64,000 nt of DNA from Ustilago trichophora (lineage: Eukaryota > Basidiomycota > Ustilaginomycetes > Ustilaginales > Ustilaginaceae). Position 1 is the first letter of the stretch; every line of letters starts with the position of its first letter. Shown one piece after another: positions 43,875 to 53,721 of this stretch. Under the pieces are notes generated by a model. The model was not told where the DNA came from and did no database searches. It saw nothing but the letters and a program-made list of their open reading frames with translations. A program made the translations under genes and the position numbers. Location: assembly GCA_900323505.1 (NCBI GenBank), contig OOIN01000001.1, positions 1,612,001-1,676,000 on the forward strand, written 5' to 3'.

Positions 43875-45226
43875 GATGTCGTATTTGTTGACAATGAGCT
43901 TGAGGATGAGGTCTCCTTACGGGTCGTCAAAGTTGATAATGATGGTGGTGGTATGGAGCGCTAAGCTATGGAGACGATGTGGACACAACAGCAGGAGCGG
44001 CATCGACTCTGCAGAATGTCCTTTCTTGGTGCGCACGGGGTCCACTTTTTTGTGGGTCGCCAACAGTGTACAGTAGAATTCGGCGGAAAATAGGGACTTT
44101 CCAAGGTGTGTCTGCGTCAAAGCGGTCCTGCATGCAACGGCGTCATCTTTCTAGGTCGAATCGCGTGCCTTATGCCCGCGAAGCCTTTTTTGCCATCAAA
44201 TTCATGACCAGGCTGACTGTCGAACACGAAAGGCCAGCACAGCCGCAATTTTGAGCTCCCCCAGCTTTCCACAGCAAAAAGCAAAGAATTTCTAATTTGA
44301 GCAAACACTAGCCTGCATCTCCAGTACAGTACACAGAAAGGCTCACCCCTTCTGCTGTTTCGACACCTCGCGGATGAGAACAGAAAAAGCTTGGCGCTCT
44401 CGCAACCACAAATGCTCTGCGAGCGGAGTCCATTTCTATCCTCGACACGTTGATGCCAAGCCTTTTCTGGTCGTCTACGGGTCGGGCAATACAAGCATTG
44501 AAAGCAGGCTACAGTCAGTGAGATTCGGTCGTGTCAAACAAAAGGTCGGCAGACACGAGCACCGTCAACAGCTGTCGATCCTTTGTTTTTGTGCTTCGCC
44601 TGACTTAGCTCCGCATTTTGGTCGGAAGGTTCTTTGGAACTGAGGCTGTGTCTCAATGTCAGACCTTCAGGAAGCCAAGCTTTTCATGGTCGTTCATCCA
44701 GTTCTTTGGATCTTAGAGACATGCGCGAGATTCATGGGTTGAGCAGCGTCACTTCCAAAGTGACACGATGGACACAATCAAGATCGTGTCTAGCTAAGTT
44801 TCCCGATTTTCGATTTGCTCGAGTGGAGGTGTTGGTCCCAGAATTTTGGGCCGCCGCTTAAGCACGTATCTGCGTCGAAACAAAGCGTTGGTGTCCCGTT
44901 CCACTGCGGCGTCCAGGGCTGAGTCGATGTCCGACTCAGGGTCTGAAATCACTTCTTGCATCCCAGCCGTCTCATCGTTGCATTCTTTCCTAACCATCAT
45001 AGTCGATACCGACGATAGCAACGTCAGAACACGCAAACACCGCGTGAATCACCAGCAAAAGCTAGGGTTCGGTGGCGTCGTTCGAATATTTTGTACCCAT
45101 CAATACCGCAGACCATGAAACCAGCATTCCTTGCCATCCAATCCGCATCTATATGAGCAAAGAGCTTATAAGCTAGCTACGCTTCGTCGCTTCAAGCCTC
45201 ATACCAAGCCATACTGTACGATCACC
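43875..45226. other. Divergent intergenic region NCS1/RING protein
   Basis: 1.35 kb between divergent start codons. No ORF above about 125 codons and none recognisable. Presumed promoters only. Confidence 0.45.
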
Positions 45227-46825
45227 ATGCCTCATTCGACATCAACGTCGGGATCGACTGAGCTAGAGCCTCCGCTGCCTCGTCCTACGGTCGTTGCCGG
45301 CTCCCGCCCCTCCAGCAGGGCTTCGTCGATAGCCAGGAGTGCATACTCTTCCGTATCAGCAAGTAGGTCCGCCTCTCCAGCACAACATCCATCTCGCATC
45401 ACTCGAGACCGGAGTGTCGGCTCAGCGAGCGGTTCAACTCTCGGTTCGGCTCGTTCAAGGTCAAGCGAAGCCGGGCCGTCCTCGAGTAGCATACGCAGCC
45501 AATCAAGACCATTGGAGTCGTCGAGCTCTCGCACAGCAGCTAATACAAGGAACGTTGTCGAAATCAGTAGCGATAGCTCCGACGATGATGATGATGTCGT
45601 ACCAGTCGGCCCTGACCCAGTGCATCGTCCCCGATCATCCGACTTTGAGGTCTCAAGTATCCGTCGTGCCGCACCTGCAGCGCCACTCCTTCGTAGCGAC
45701 CTCTTTTCTCCGCCTCCGCCCATCGGAAGTCCAGCAGAGCCTCTGTTCTTTGACAGGAGTCAAGAAGGGAGAACAGTTGGTGTCAGTGTAGACCCAAGCA
45801 CAGGAGACTTTTTGACGCAGCCCATGCCGATAGTACGGCCTCAAAGCTCAACATCGCACTCGGATCCTGACGGCAGCTTCACCATCATATCAGCGCAGGT
45901 GGCACCTCAACCTCGGCCACCTCCACCTAGAAGCGAACATCCGATCACGGACCAGCGGTTGCGATCCACCAATTTGGCCATGCCAACCAGATCTCCACCT
46001 CGCTCCAAGCCACCACCAATCGAGCACCCCTTGCTGTCAACATACACGTGTCCCATCTGCTTCGACGCGCCCAAGAATCTTTCGGTAACGCCTTGCGGTC
46101 ACTTTTTCTGCGGAGAATGTCTCTTTCAAGCACTGAAGACGCAGGCCGTACAACGTGGAGCCATGGAAGAAGAAGAGTCGCTGTTCTCCTTCAACCTCTT
46201 TTCCCCATTTGCACCGGCGGGCACATTCGGAGCAGGCAGAGGCGCGGGGGGCACAACAGGACGGGAGAATGCTGGCAGTGATGGCGGGCGCGGCGAAGCA
46301 GCTTTCGGAGCCGGGCGTGGCCGAGGAGGAGGCGCTCGGGGTAGCGCCTCTGCTGGAGGTCGCGGGAGAAACAAGCCCGATCCACTGGCAGGTCAATGTC
46401 CCGTATGTCGAGCCAAGATCAAAGGCGCGTTCAACGGCAGAGAGAAGAACGGCATTGCTGGACTACGTCTGACAATAGGCAAGCCCATCGACGATCCCCG
46501 ACAGGAAAACGGTCAGATGAAGATCGACCCAAAGGAGCACGAAAGTGGATCGGTCCATTCGAATGACACAGACGACGATGATGAAGTGACCCTGCCAACA
46601 AGCAAGCCAGAACGCGCCGATACGAGCAATGAGGCAGGGCTGCTGAAAGCAGAGGAAGCCGCAGAGCAGACTCTTCCCGATGTATCTCCCAAAGCGGCAC
46701 GTGGGAAACGCCGATCGTCAAGCAAAGGATCGGGATCACCGCTCCGACGCTCGCCCAGGACGCAAGCTCAGGTCAACAAAAGGCAAAGGCAGAGCTCAGA
46801 CAGTTCCGCTACTCAGACCGAGTAG
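45227..46825 (+). CDS. RING-finger protein with SUMO-interaction motif (putative SUMO-targeted ubiquitin ligase)
   Basis: Single exon. The frame extends 5' without ATG; the first ATG is 45227 (MPHSTSTSGS), giving 532 residues. A C3HC4 RING starts at about 275: CPICFD, then CGHFFCGEC, and CPVC at about 383. The loop between the sixth and seventh ligands is 92 residues, Gly/Arg-rich (GAGRGRGGG and the like), against a usual maximum near 50. At 110-113 lies a hydrophobic VVEI followed by SSDSSDDDDD, a classic SUMO-interaction motif with acidic tail. The layout (N-terminal SIM, C-terminal RING) matches the Slx8/RNF4 class, which ubiquitinate SUMOylated nuclear proteins. Long Ser/Arg-rich flanks and a basic C-terminus (ARGKRRSSSKGSG) suggest a nuclear protein. 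Without orthology checks I leave the symbol blank. Confidence 0.8.
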   Translation: MPHSTSTSGSTELEPPLPRPTVVAGSRPSSRASSIARSAYSSVSASRSASPAQHPSRITRDRSVGSASGSTLGSARSRSSEAGPSSSSIRSQSRPLESSSSRTAANTRNVVEISSDSSDDDDDVVPVGPDPVHRPRSSDFEVSSIRRAAPAAPLLRSDLFSPPPPIGSPAEPLFFDRSQEGRTVGVSVDPSTGDFLTQPMPIVRPQSSTSHSDPDGSFTIISAQVAPQPRPPPPRSEHPITDQRLRSTNLAMPTRSPPRSKPPPIEHPLLSTYTCPICFDAPKNLSVTPCGHFFCGECLFQALKTQAVQRGAMEEEESLFSFNLFSPFAPAGTFGAGRGAGGTTGRENAGSDGGRGEAAFGAGRGRGGGARGSASAGGRGRNKPDPLAGQCPVCRAKIKGAFNGREKNGIAGLRLTIGKPIDDPRQENGQMKIDPKEHESGSVHSNDTDDDDEVTLPTSKPERADTSNEAGLLKAEEAAEQTLPDVSPKAARGKRRSSSKGSGSPLRRSPRTQAQVNKRQRQSSDSSATQTE

Positions 46826-49800
46826 ACCGGCTTGTGCATCCAGAGAAATGGATCTCATCGTGTAGCAAGCACCGATGGCGTCATTACGACTCATTCCGAA
46901 TCTCGAAAAGAAGGATCGCACTAGGCTCAAAATAGCATACGTTCGGAAGATCTTGATGCAGGGTTCCTCGCATACTCTTCCTCGCACCAAAGTATCGGCA
47001 CAGCATCTTCTAGTCCAGTATTCGAGCATCAGCACGTGTTTGGCAAAAGCAATCAGCAGTGACCTCCATCGCCTTCTGAATCTTACAACAGCCGTAGTCT
47101 GCCCGAAAGCATCATTCAGTGTCGTTGCATCTCTTTCGTCTGGTACCTGTGTATTCCGGAAAGGATTTTTTCTGCAAGGTCCCATAGAAACCTTGGGAGA
47201 GGAAGACAGAGCTTTTCGTCATCTTCATGCAGCGAGGAAGAGATGGTCATTTGAGCACTAGGCTAGATATGCTAGATCGCTTTTCTGCTGGGTATCTCGC
47301 TTTCTCGAGCGAACGTAAAACAAGGGTCTGACAGTGCAGCGGAGCTCGTCAGCATCTTCAACAGTTGGTGCAGAGACGATCACGGGTCGAGCGTGAGAAT
47401 TGTATCTGCAAAGAGTCGTGTTTGCTCGCAATTTTGCTCAACTAGACGAACTAGCGTTGGGGTATTTAACATAGATGAGATTCTGGTTCATCATTGCTAG
47501 CCCGATATGATTCGATTGACGATCTGTAGCATCGGTCTTTGGAGTGCACTAGCTAACGCCGAATTCAAGTTATGCGCTCATATGTTGCGGTCCAGCCGCT
47601 GGCGCGCTACTGTCGCCCTGGCGCTTTCGTCAACCCCAACCCGACATTGGCGGCTTTTCGTTTCGCTGATTCGTTGGCGTTTGAAATGGTACCGTCAAGG
47701 CGACAGGTAGGATTCCGCACCATGCCCACGCACGGCTGCTGCTGGGCTTATCGGCCAAAGCTGCACCCGCCTCAACCCAAATTACGCACACATTTTCCAT
47801 TGGCTTAGTGAGGAAACGGTCCGATATGATGTGGTAGAGTTGGTGGTGGAGAAGGAAGTGAAAAGCCGGAAAGCAAGGAGGCAGAAGCAAAGCCAGATTG
47901 TATGAAATACTGTAGGTCCAGAAAATGTTTCAGAAATATGCACGTCGGTGAAACGCCTGATTTTTTTTTTCTCTCGCCGTCTGCCCTTCATCGCACTTGA
48001 CTTTGCTTCTGCCTCTTCTCTGTGTCGAGGACAACAAATAGACAGCAAACAGACTTGTCACTCGCTTGGATGCCTTCTTCCTGTGTGGTGTTTCAGCGTC
48101 GAAGGTTTGTGCAGCGGATTGATTCTCAGCCGTGTGGTATGTGTGCACGTTTTTCTTCTCCTGAACGATGGATGGGTGTCACTTCTAATCAAACGTCTCT
48201 TGTTGACCGGTGGTTGAGGCTCTATCCCGCCCTCAGTGCTAGTTGTCCTCAAAGTTGGTCGATGAGTACAGGTGTGAATGTGAGACGGACTCCGCTCAAG
48301 TTCGATATTGAAAAGGTGGGATGTCTTCCGCTCAGCAAACCAGCCATGCCACTACTTTCTCCGACAATTCGAACTAGAGCCGTGCTTCACCGTCCTGATC
48401 AAACCGTCTGTGCGGCTACCACTACATATCTCTTCGGCCTCCGGCTTACAGTAGTATCACCCCACCGCCGTGACATGATCAGCTGAGTTGAGGTGATGAA
48501 TCATTGAGGTGCAAGCAAAAACATCGATTTCTGGACCCTTTGCCGGTCAGCGCACGCACGGACAGGGTCTCATCTGCACGGGCGTGGATGCAAGCATGCT
48601 GCAGGTGATTGGCCGGAATTTGCAGTTCTGTGTCATTTGTGACCTGGTAGAAAGAAGAAGTTCTTCCGCCTCGTCTCCATCAGTTCCACTGTCAATCGGG
48701 TGCAAAGAGAGCAAGGATGCAACCGCGTGATGGTATCACCTGATCTACGCGTTGTGTGTGCCTGCGTCGTCTGGCGTGCCTGAGCTGATCGATTCAGTAT
48801 CATCCCATGAGAGAGCGTACCAACATGTACAGAGCAATAGCTCAACCCGCTTTGGTATCAACAGCATGATGCCACACCTCACATTGAGTTATTACTTTCG
48901 CGAGTAATCGACACTTGCGCATTGACAATCAAAGCCTAGCAATCCGATCAGCAAGCGCACCGAAGAATGATGCTCGAGATTGCCGATTGCCCCCAATCGC
49001 GATGGGGAGGAAGGGAAAGGTTCGCAAGCGAAGGGCCAAGCCTCAGATGAAAAAATGCTTGCCGAACCCAAGCAGAGATGAATGTCTCGGAGTCGGCCAT
49101 CTCTCCCTCGCTCTCTGGAGCCGCTCTTCCAATTTTTCGCCACTTCCTCTTTCTCTTCAGGGCACAATCTTCTGCTCTTATCGCCGAGATGGCTACAATC
49201 GAATCTGATGCATGGCACCCAAGCTTTCCAAAGTAGATGATGAGGCGAGAGCATGGATCTCTTTCTTGTTTGGGCATTCGGATGTACCTTCATCTGTTCA
49301 AAAAGTACGCGCCGCCTCGACACTTTGAGCCACTCTCTCACCCCCAAGTCATGGGAATTACTGAACAATCACATAGCAGCTAACAAATCAAACGGATTGG
49401 AAAGAGCTAGTACTGTAGAGAGAGCATGAACCTCATATCACTACGAGCGAGCATGCTCTTTACTGCATAGATGAACAGAGAAGCATGCCGATAACTCGCA
49501 AAAAAGCGCAGAAAAATGAAATTTTTTCTAATTATTTTTCGATTTCCGACTCTGCCGCCTGCTGCTGATATTTGAAAATCGCAAACCATTTCTTCGGAAT
49601 TGTTTTTCCTCGAATCCGAAAGATAGCGACGGTTGGCGCCTGGTGCGCCAATCGGTGCGCGCTAGCCTGGCTATCAAGGTCGCAAAAATACTAGCAGACA
49701 AGATCTCGTTGCCTCTGTTGATGTGATATACGACTTGTTCCTGCAGCATCATTGCCAGCTCTACTGATCACATCTACTGTACATCTCTCTTTTGCCACAC

Positions 49801-51547
49801 AGACGATAAGTGAAAAAGAAGAAAGATACAGAGCAGCGGATCGATCAATGATACAAATCTGACTCGCGTGGAAGACCAAAATGACTCTGGAAGATCCTTA
49901 CCGAGGCCGAAAGGTGGAATTGTTTGTTCGGAGTCCCTGAAGCTGTCAGAATTGCGCACAATGGCAAGCTGGCCGAGGACACTGGTGAGATGCTGGGAGA
50001 TGGTCAATCGCCGTTTTTGAGACATTCGGGTTTTTTGGCCAAATTCTGGAGTTCTGGAATGGTGTGCTGCTGTTGTGCTGCTGATGATTCTGCACGAACG
50101 AACGCCTTTTTTCGCCTTTAGACGAAATTCCGAACGCCAACACTGGAGCCCTGCGCCAGTACCGCAACAGACAATCACATGAAATGGCAAAGGGCTGGAA
50201 CCTCGATGCCACTTTGGGCTTCAATAGGCGCATGGATCAGCAGAGCATCCCACTCTGCCGCTTCTTTCTCTTGGGAGCATCTGCTGCTGCTGCAGCTAGC
50301 ATGTGCTGCACGTAGAATGATTGGGCCTAGAGTCCCAATGTGTGCCAGTTCAGGCGTGGGTAGGAGAGCGGGCGGTGGTGCCTGGGAAGCTAAACGACAC
50401 TAGCTTACCCGCTGTGCTGGCTCGCCTCGCCTAGCTGCTTTTCCGCCATTGCTCTCTTTTGTCCTTTTCAAAAAGCAGTAACCTGACTGGTAGCCACCTT
50501 TAAAAGAAAGCACGTAGTGATTACAGCATGTACCTTTGCATGATTTGTAGAAGCATTCAAACACCAATCAAGCTAGATCCGTCGATGATCGACTCAAGGA
50601 AGAAAAGAAAAGAAAGATGGCAAGGAAAAAGAAGATAGTCGGCTTGGCGTGGGCTCGTGAGTTCGAAAGACACAAAGATGCGGAAGGGCTTCCGCAACCA
50701 AGCATTTTGCCCAACAGTTTGCGGTTGGCCGTCGGAGAGCTTGTTCGCCTCCTTCTCCTCTTTCCCCAATCTGAGACATTCGTGATGTGTGAGCAGAGAG
50801 GCGTGTGCACGCTCATTCATCTCCGTCCGTCAGTCGGCCACCAAGGAGTCTTCTCCTTTTTTTCATAACCTTCCCGGCAGTTTGGACCCTTTGCTTCCTA
50901 TCGCCTCGCCGCGGCCGACGCTGAGTCTGACATATTTGTGGCTTGGCCCGGCCCTCCTTCATGCGAGTTTGTGTACTCAGTGTCTCGCTAGGCCAACAAA
51001 TAACGTCGTATGGGTACGGTGTCTCGGCTTGTCAGGGTTGTGAATGAGACTCCAAACACACTTCTTCTGCTTCTGTCTTGCCCGTAAAGTGAGACGGCCT
51101 TCCGCGGGCTGGTAGAGCCATACACTCTGGGTGGCTTGTCGATCTTTGTTTTTCCCCAGGGCCAATCCTCATTGTGCGACAACCGGATCTAAGCCAGAAC
51201 CTTGACGGTGGGGTTGACATTGTTCATCTGGCACTGCTCGCTCCTCAGATCTCGCCTCACCATATTAGCCGCCTCCCCTCCTGTTGCTTCATATACCTCC
51301 CACCCGCTCCTTCTCCACGGTAGCATATACATCCCCCTTTCCAATACCCATATCCAAGCCACCGATCATCTTGTTACCTCTCCTATACCCTATACCTTCA
51401 TACAGCAAGATTATCTACTGCGGCCACCTTCTATCACCTTAATCTCCACCTTTACCTAACTGCCTTCGTCTCATTCACCACCTTACCTTCACCCTCCTCC
51501 TATAACTGCGATACTGCGAGTAGAGCAGCTTGGTGTTCGCTTCGAGA
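46826..51547. other. 4.7 kb gene-poor region
   Basis: No ORF above about 160 codons; the largest (48022-48486 +, 48892-49368 -, 49774-50190 -) show no motif or codon pattern that I trust. AT content is higher than in flanking genes. The last 300 bp (about 51230-51540) are strikingly pyrimidine-rich, consistent with the leader of the next gene. A structured non-coding RNA cannot be excluded by eye. Confidence 0.55.
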
Positions 51548-53407
51548 ATGCAGAGCTTCTCCTCGTCAACCCTCTCCCTTCCCGCGGGTGCCGAGAAAAA
51601 GTCGAAGCGCAACATCTTGCGTAGACTCTCGCTCGGAAAGCCCAAAACGTCCTCCTCCTCTTCAAATCTTGGTGTCAGCAGCAGCAGCGCGAATCTTACC
51701 TCGCGGTCCACGGCCACCCTCGCTGTCCCTCCCAGTGAGGAGAGCGCCAGCCGCCGAGCATTCGATCTCTTTTCATCGGGTCCTTCGCGTCCGATTGTTG
51801 ATGCGTACGCCTCGATGCCGTCGACGCCCAGAACGCCCAAGACGCCCACTCACAGCATGAGCAGCAAGCTGTCCTTCGATACTCGTTCGTTGCGCCCTTC
51901 GGTCCGCTCTAGATCGGCCTCATCGGCCGCGAGAACTTCCACAAGCTCGAGAACAAAAAATGAGGAAGAGGTTCCGCCGGTGCCGCAAGTGCCCAAGATG
52001 TTCTTGATTTCGGATGAGGTGTTTGTCATCGCACCTTCTGCTTCATCGTCCAAGGCAAGGACAAGCGAAAGCTCAAGTGTGCCGACCTCGTCCCCCATGC
52101 TTCCTTCCTCCTCCTCCGTTTCGCACCGCTCTTCGGGTAGCTGGTTGGACAATCTCGGCTCGCCCTCGTCGGAAGACACCCCTACCTTCCCAAGGCTCTC
52201 GAAAGAGAGAGTCGCTTTCCCGACCACAAACTCCATCCGCTCCCGTTCTAGTCTGGACGAAATTGACGACCAGATGCTGCTCAACCTTTGTGAAGTCCCC
52301 GCGCACAAGCGCAAGTCAACCAGGAGCAATTGCGGACACAGCAGCACCCCCACTCGTCCATCACGAGGCCACGCAAGAAGCGCCAGTCAACAAGCCTCTC
52401 CACCGCCAGTCCCCACTATACCAGCTTCTTACGCGCGAGCGCACGCCAGGAGCGGCTCGGCGCCTCTTTCCCTCGGCCCTCTTCCCCCTCAGCCAGATGA
52501 ACCGCCGACAGAGGCAGTTCTTCGCAGGACGAGCCAGATTAAGAAGCGATACAGTAGGCAAGGCGGGTCTCCGCTTCTCACTTCCAACTCGCCGTTGATG
52601 GGCCACTCGGAAGGCACCTTCACCTCGCCTCGCCAGGCACCAAGCACTCCTAAGCTGGACAGTGTTTCGAGCTTGAGAAACATCGAAGCAGGCTTGTCGC
52701 TCGACTCGAAAATGGTCAGGCGCAACCACAAGCGTTCCGTCTCCAAGGGCTCAGGAAGCAAATCACTGGACTCTTCCTTCGCCATGCTGAAGGATGTCAA
52801 GCTTACACCTGGCCACATCGCCACGCCTACGCAGGAAGAGCCACGAGAACTTGTCTCGCGATTCTCGGAAGACTCGGATTCCGGCAGTGACGATCCTAGG
52901 CGCCTGCTTTCCTTGCTCTCTCCCGTGCTTGGGAGCGTAGCCAAGATGCCTCCCTTCCTTAGTAACAACACCCCATCCACCGCAACCATCATCACCACCA
53001 CCACCGCTCCTTCGAGCGACACACACGACAGCAGGAGGAACAGCGGCATCTCTGGATCCAAGACACCTGACATGGTCGCAGCTAGGACATCAAGCTCCAG
53101 CTCCAGCTCCTACTCGGACCTATCCGAGATCATCAGCGCCGACGAGACCGTCTTTGACCTCTCAAGGAAGAGTCTCGATTACAAGACTGTCTACGCGCTC
53201 GCCCAGGAGTACGCAAAATCCTCCAACTCGATCAGCAGCACCAGTGGCAGTGCGAGGTCGCCAGACATGGCCAAGCTGGGCAGAAAGAAGTTGCCTACTC
53301 CTCCAAGTGCAAAGGGCGCAAACAGCGGATTCTCGCTGTGGAGCGGTAGAGCTCAGAGGCAATTGCCCGACCCCGTGGACAGGAGCTACCACCTTCGCAA
53401 GTACTGA
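51548..53407 (+). CDS. Serine-rich low-complexity protein, function unknown
   Basis: Single exon; first ATG 51548 (MQSFSSSTLSLPAG), 619 residues. It is Ser/Pro/Thr-rich over most of its length, with no domain, signal peptide or membrane segment that I can see. The N-terminus has a basic cluster KKSKRNILRRLSLGKPK containing an RRLS consensus for protein kinase A. Other candidate phosphosites are RNHKRSVSKG and many SP/TP pairs. The C-terminal 110 residues are more ordered (YSDLSEIISADETVFDLSRKS, then YKTVYALAQEYAKS). It could be a signalling scaffold or transcription-associated protein (inferred). It follows the 4.7 kb gene-poor region. Confidence 0.75.
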   Translation: MQSFSSSTLSLPAGAEKKSKRNILRRLSLGKPKTSSSSSNLGVSSSSANLTSRSTATLAVPPSEESASRRAFDLFSSGPSRPIVDAYASMPSTPRTPKTPTHSMSSKLSFDTRSLRPSVRSRSASSAARTSTSSRTKNEEEVPPVPQVPKMFLISDEVFVIAPSASSSKARTSESSSVPTSSPMLPSSSSVSHRSSGSWLDNLGSPSSEDTPTFPRLSKERVAFPTTNSIRSRSSLDEIDDQMLLNLCEVPAHKRKSTRSNCGHSSTPTRPSRGHARSASQQASPPPVPTIPASYARAHARSGSAPLSLGPLPPQPDEPPTEAVLRRTSQIKKRYSRQGGSPLLTSNSPLMGHSEGTFTSPRQAPSTPKLDSVSSLRNIEAGLSLDSKMVRRNHKRSVSKGSGSKSLDSSFAMLKDVKLTPGHIATPTQEEPRELVSRFSEDSDSGSDDPRRLLSLLSPVLGSVAKMPPFLSNNTPSTATIITTTTAPSSDTHDSRRNSGISGSKTPDMVAARTSSSSSSSYSDLSEIISADETVFDLSRKSLDYKTVYALAQEYAKSSNSISSTSGSARSPDMAKLGRKKLPTPPSAKGANSGFSLWSGRAQRQLPDPVDRSYHLRKY

Positions 53408-53721
53408 CCTGGTCACCGCATCTGTTTGAACTTTGTATCGAAACGTTAGCATCATTATTTGCATTTCGTTCACTTTCTTTCATCACATCTTCCGTGTGGT
53501 TTCATCTGTGATAGTTCGATCGGTGAGCAGATCTAGAGTTGATCCTAAGCGTGGGAAAGACGTCGGATCATCCGATGAGCTCTGCCTCATCAAGCACAAC
53601 CGTTCGCATCGAGCTTCAATCCAGTCGTAAATGAGGGTAAACTGAAATGGTCAAAAATCCATATTCTCATTCGGATTTGCGTGAGAGTCTGGAAACAAGT
53701 ACAAAAAAAGAGGATAGTCGC
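53408..53721. other. Convergent 3' region Ser-rich gene/NOT2
   Basis: 314 bp between stops, presumed 3' untranslated regions. Confidence 0.5.

Noticed and set aside
48892..49368. 158-codon minus-strand ORF in the gene desert
   Set aside because: No motif, mixed codon use, flanked by sequence with the same composition; expected by chance in 4.7 kb.
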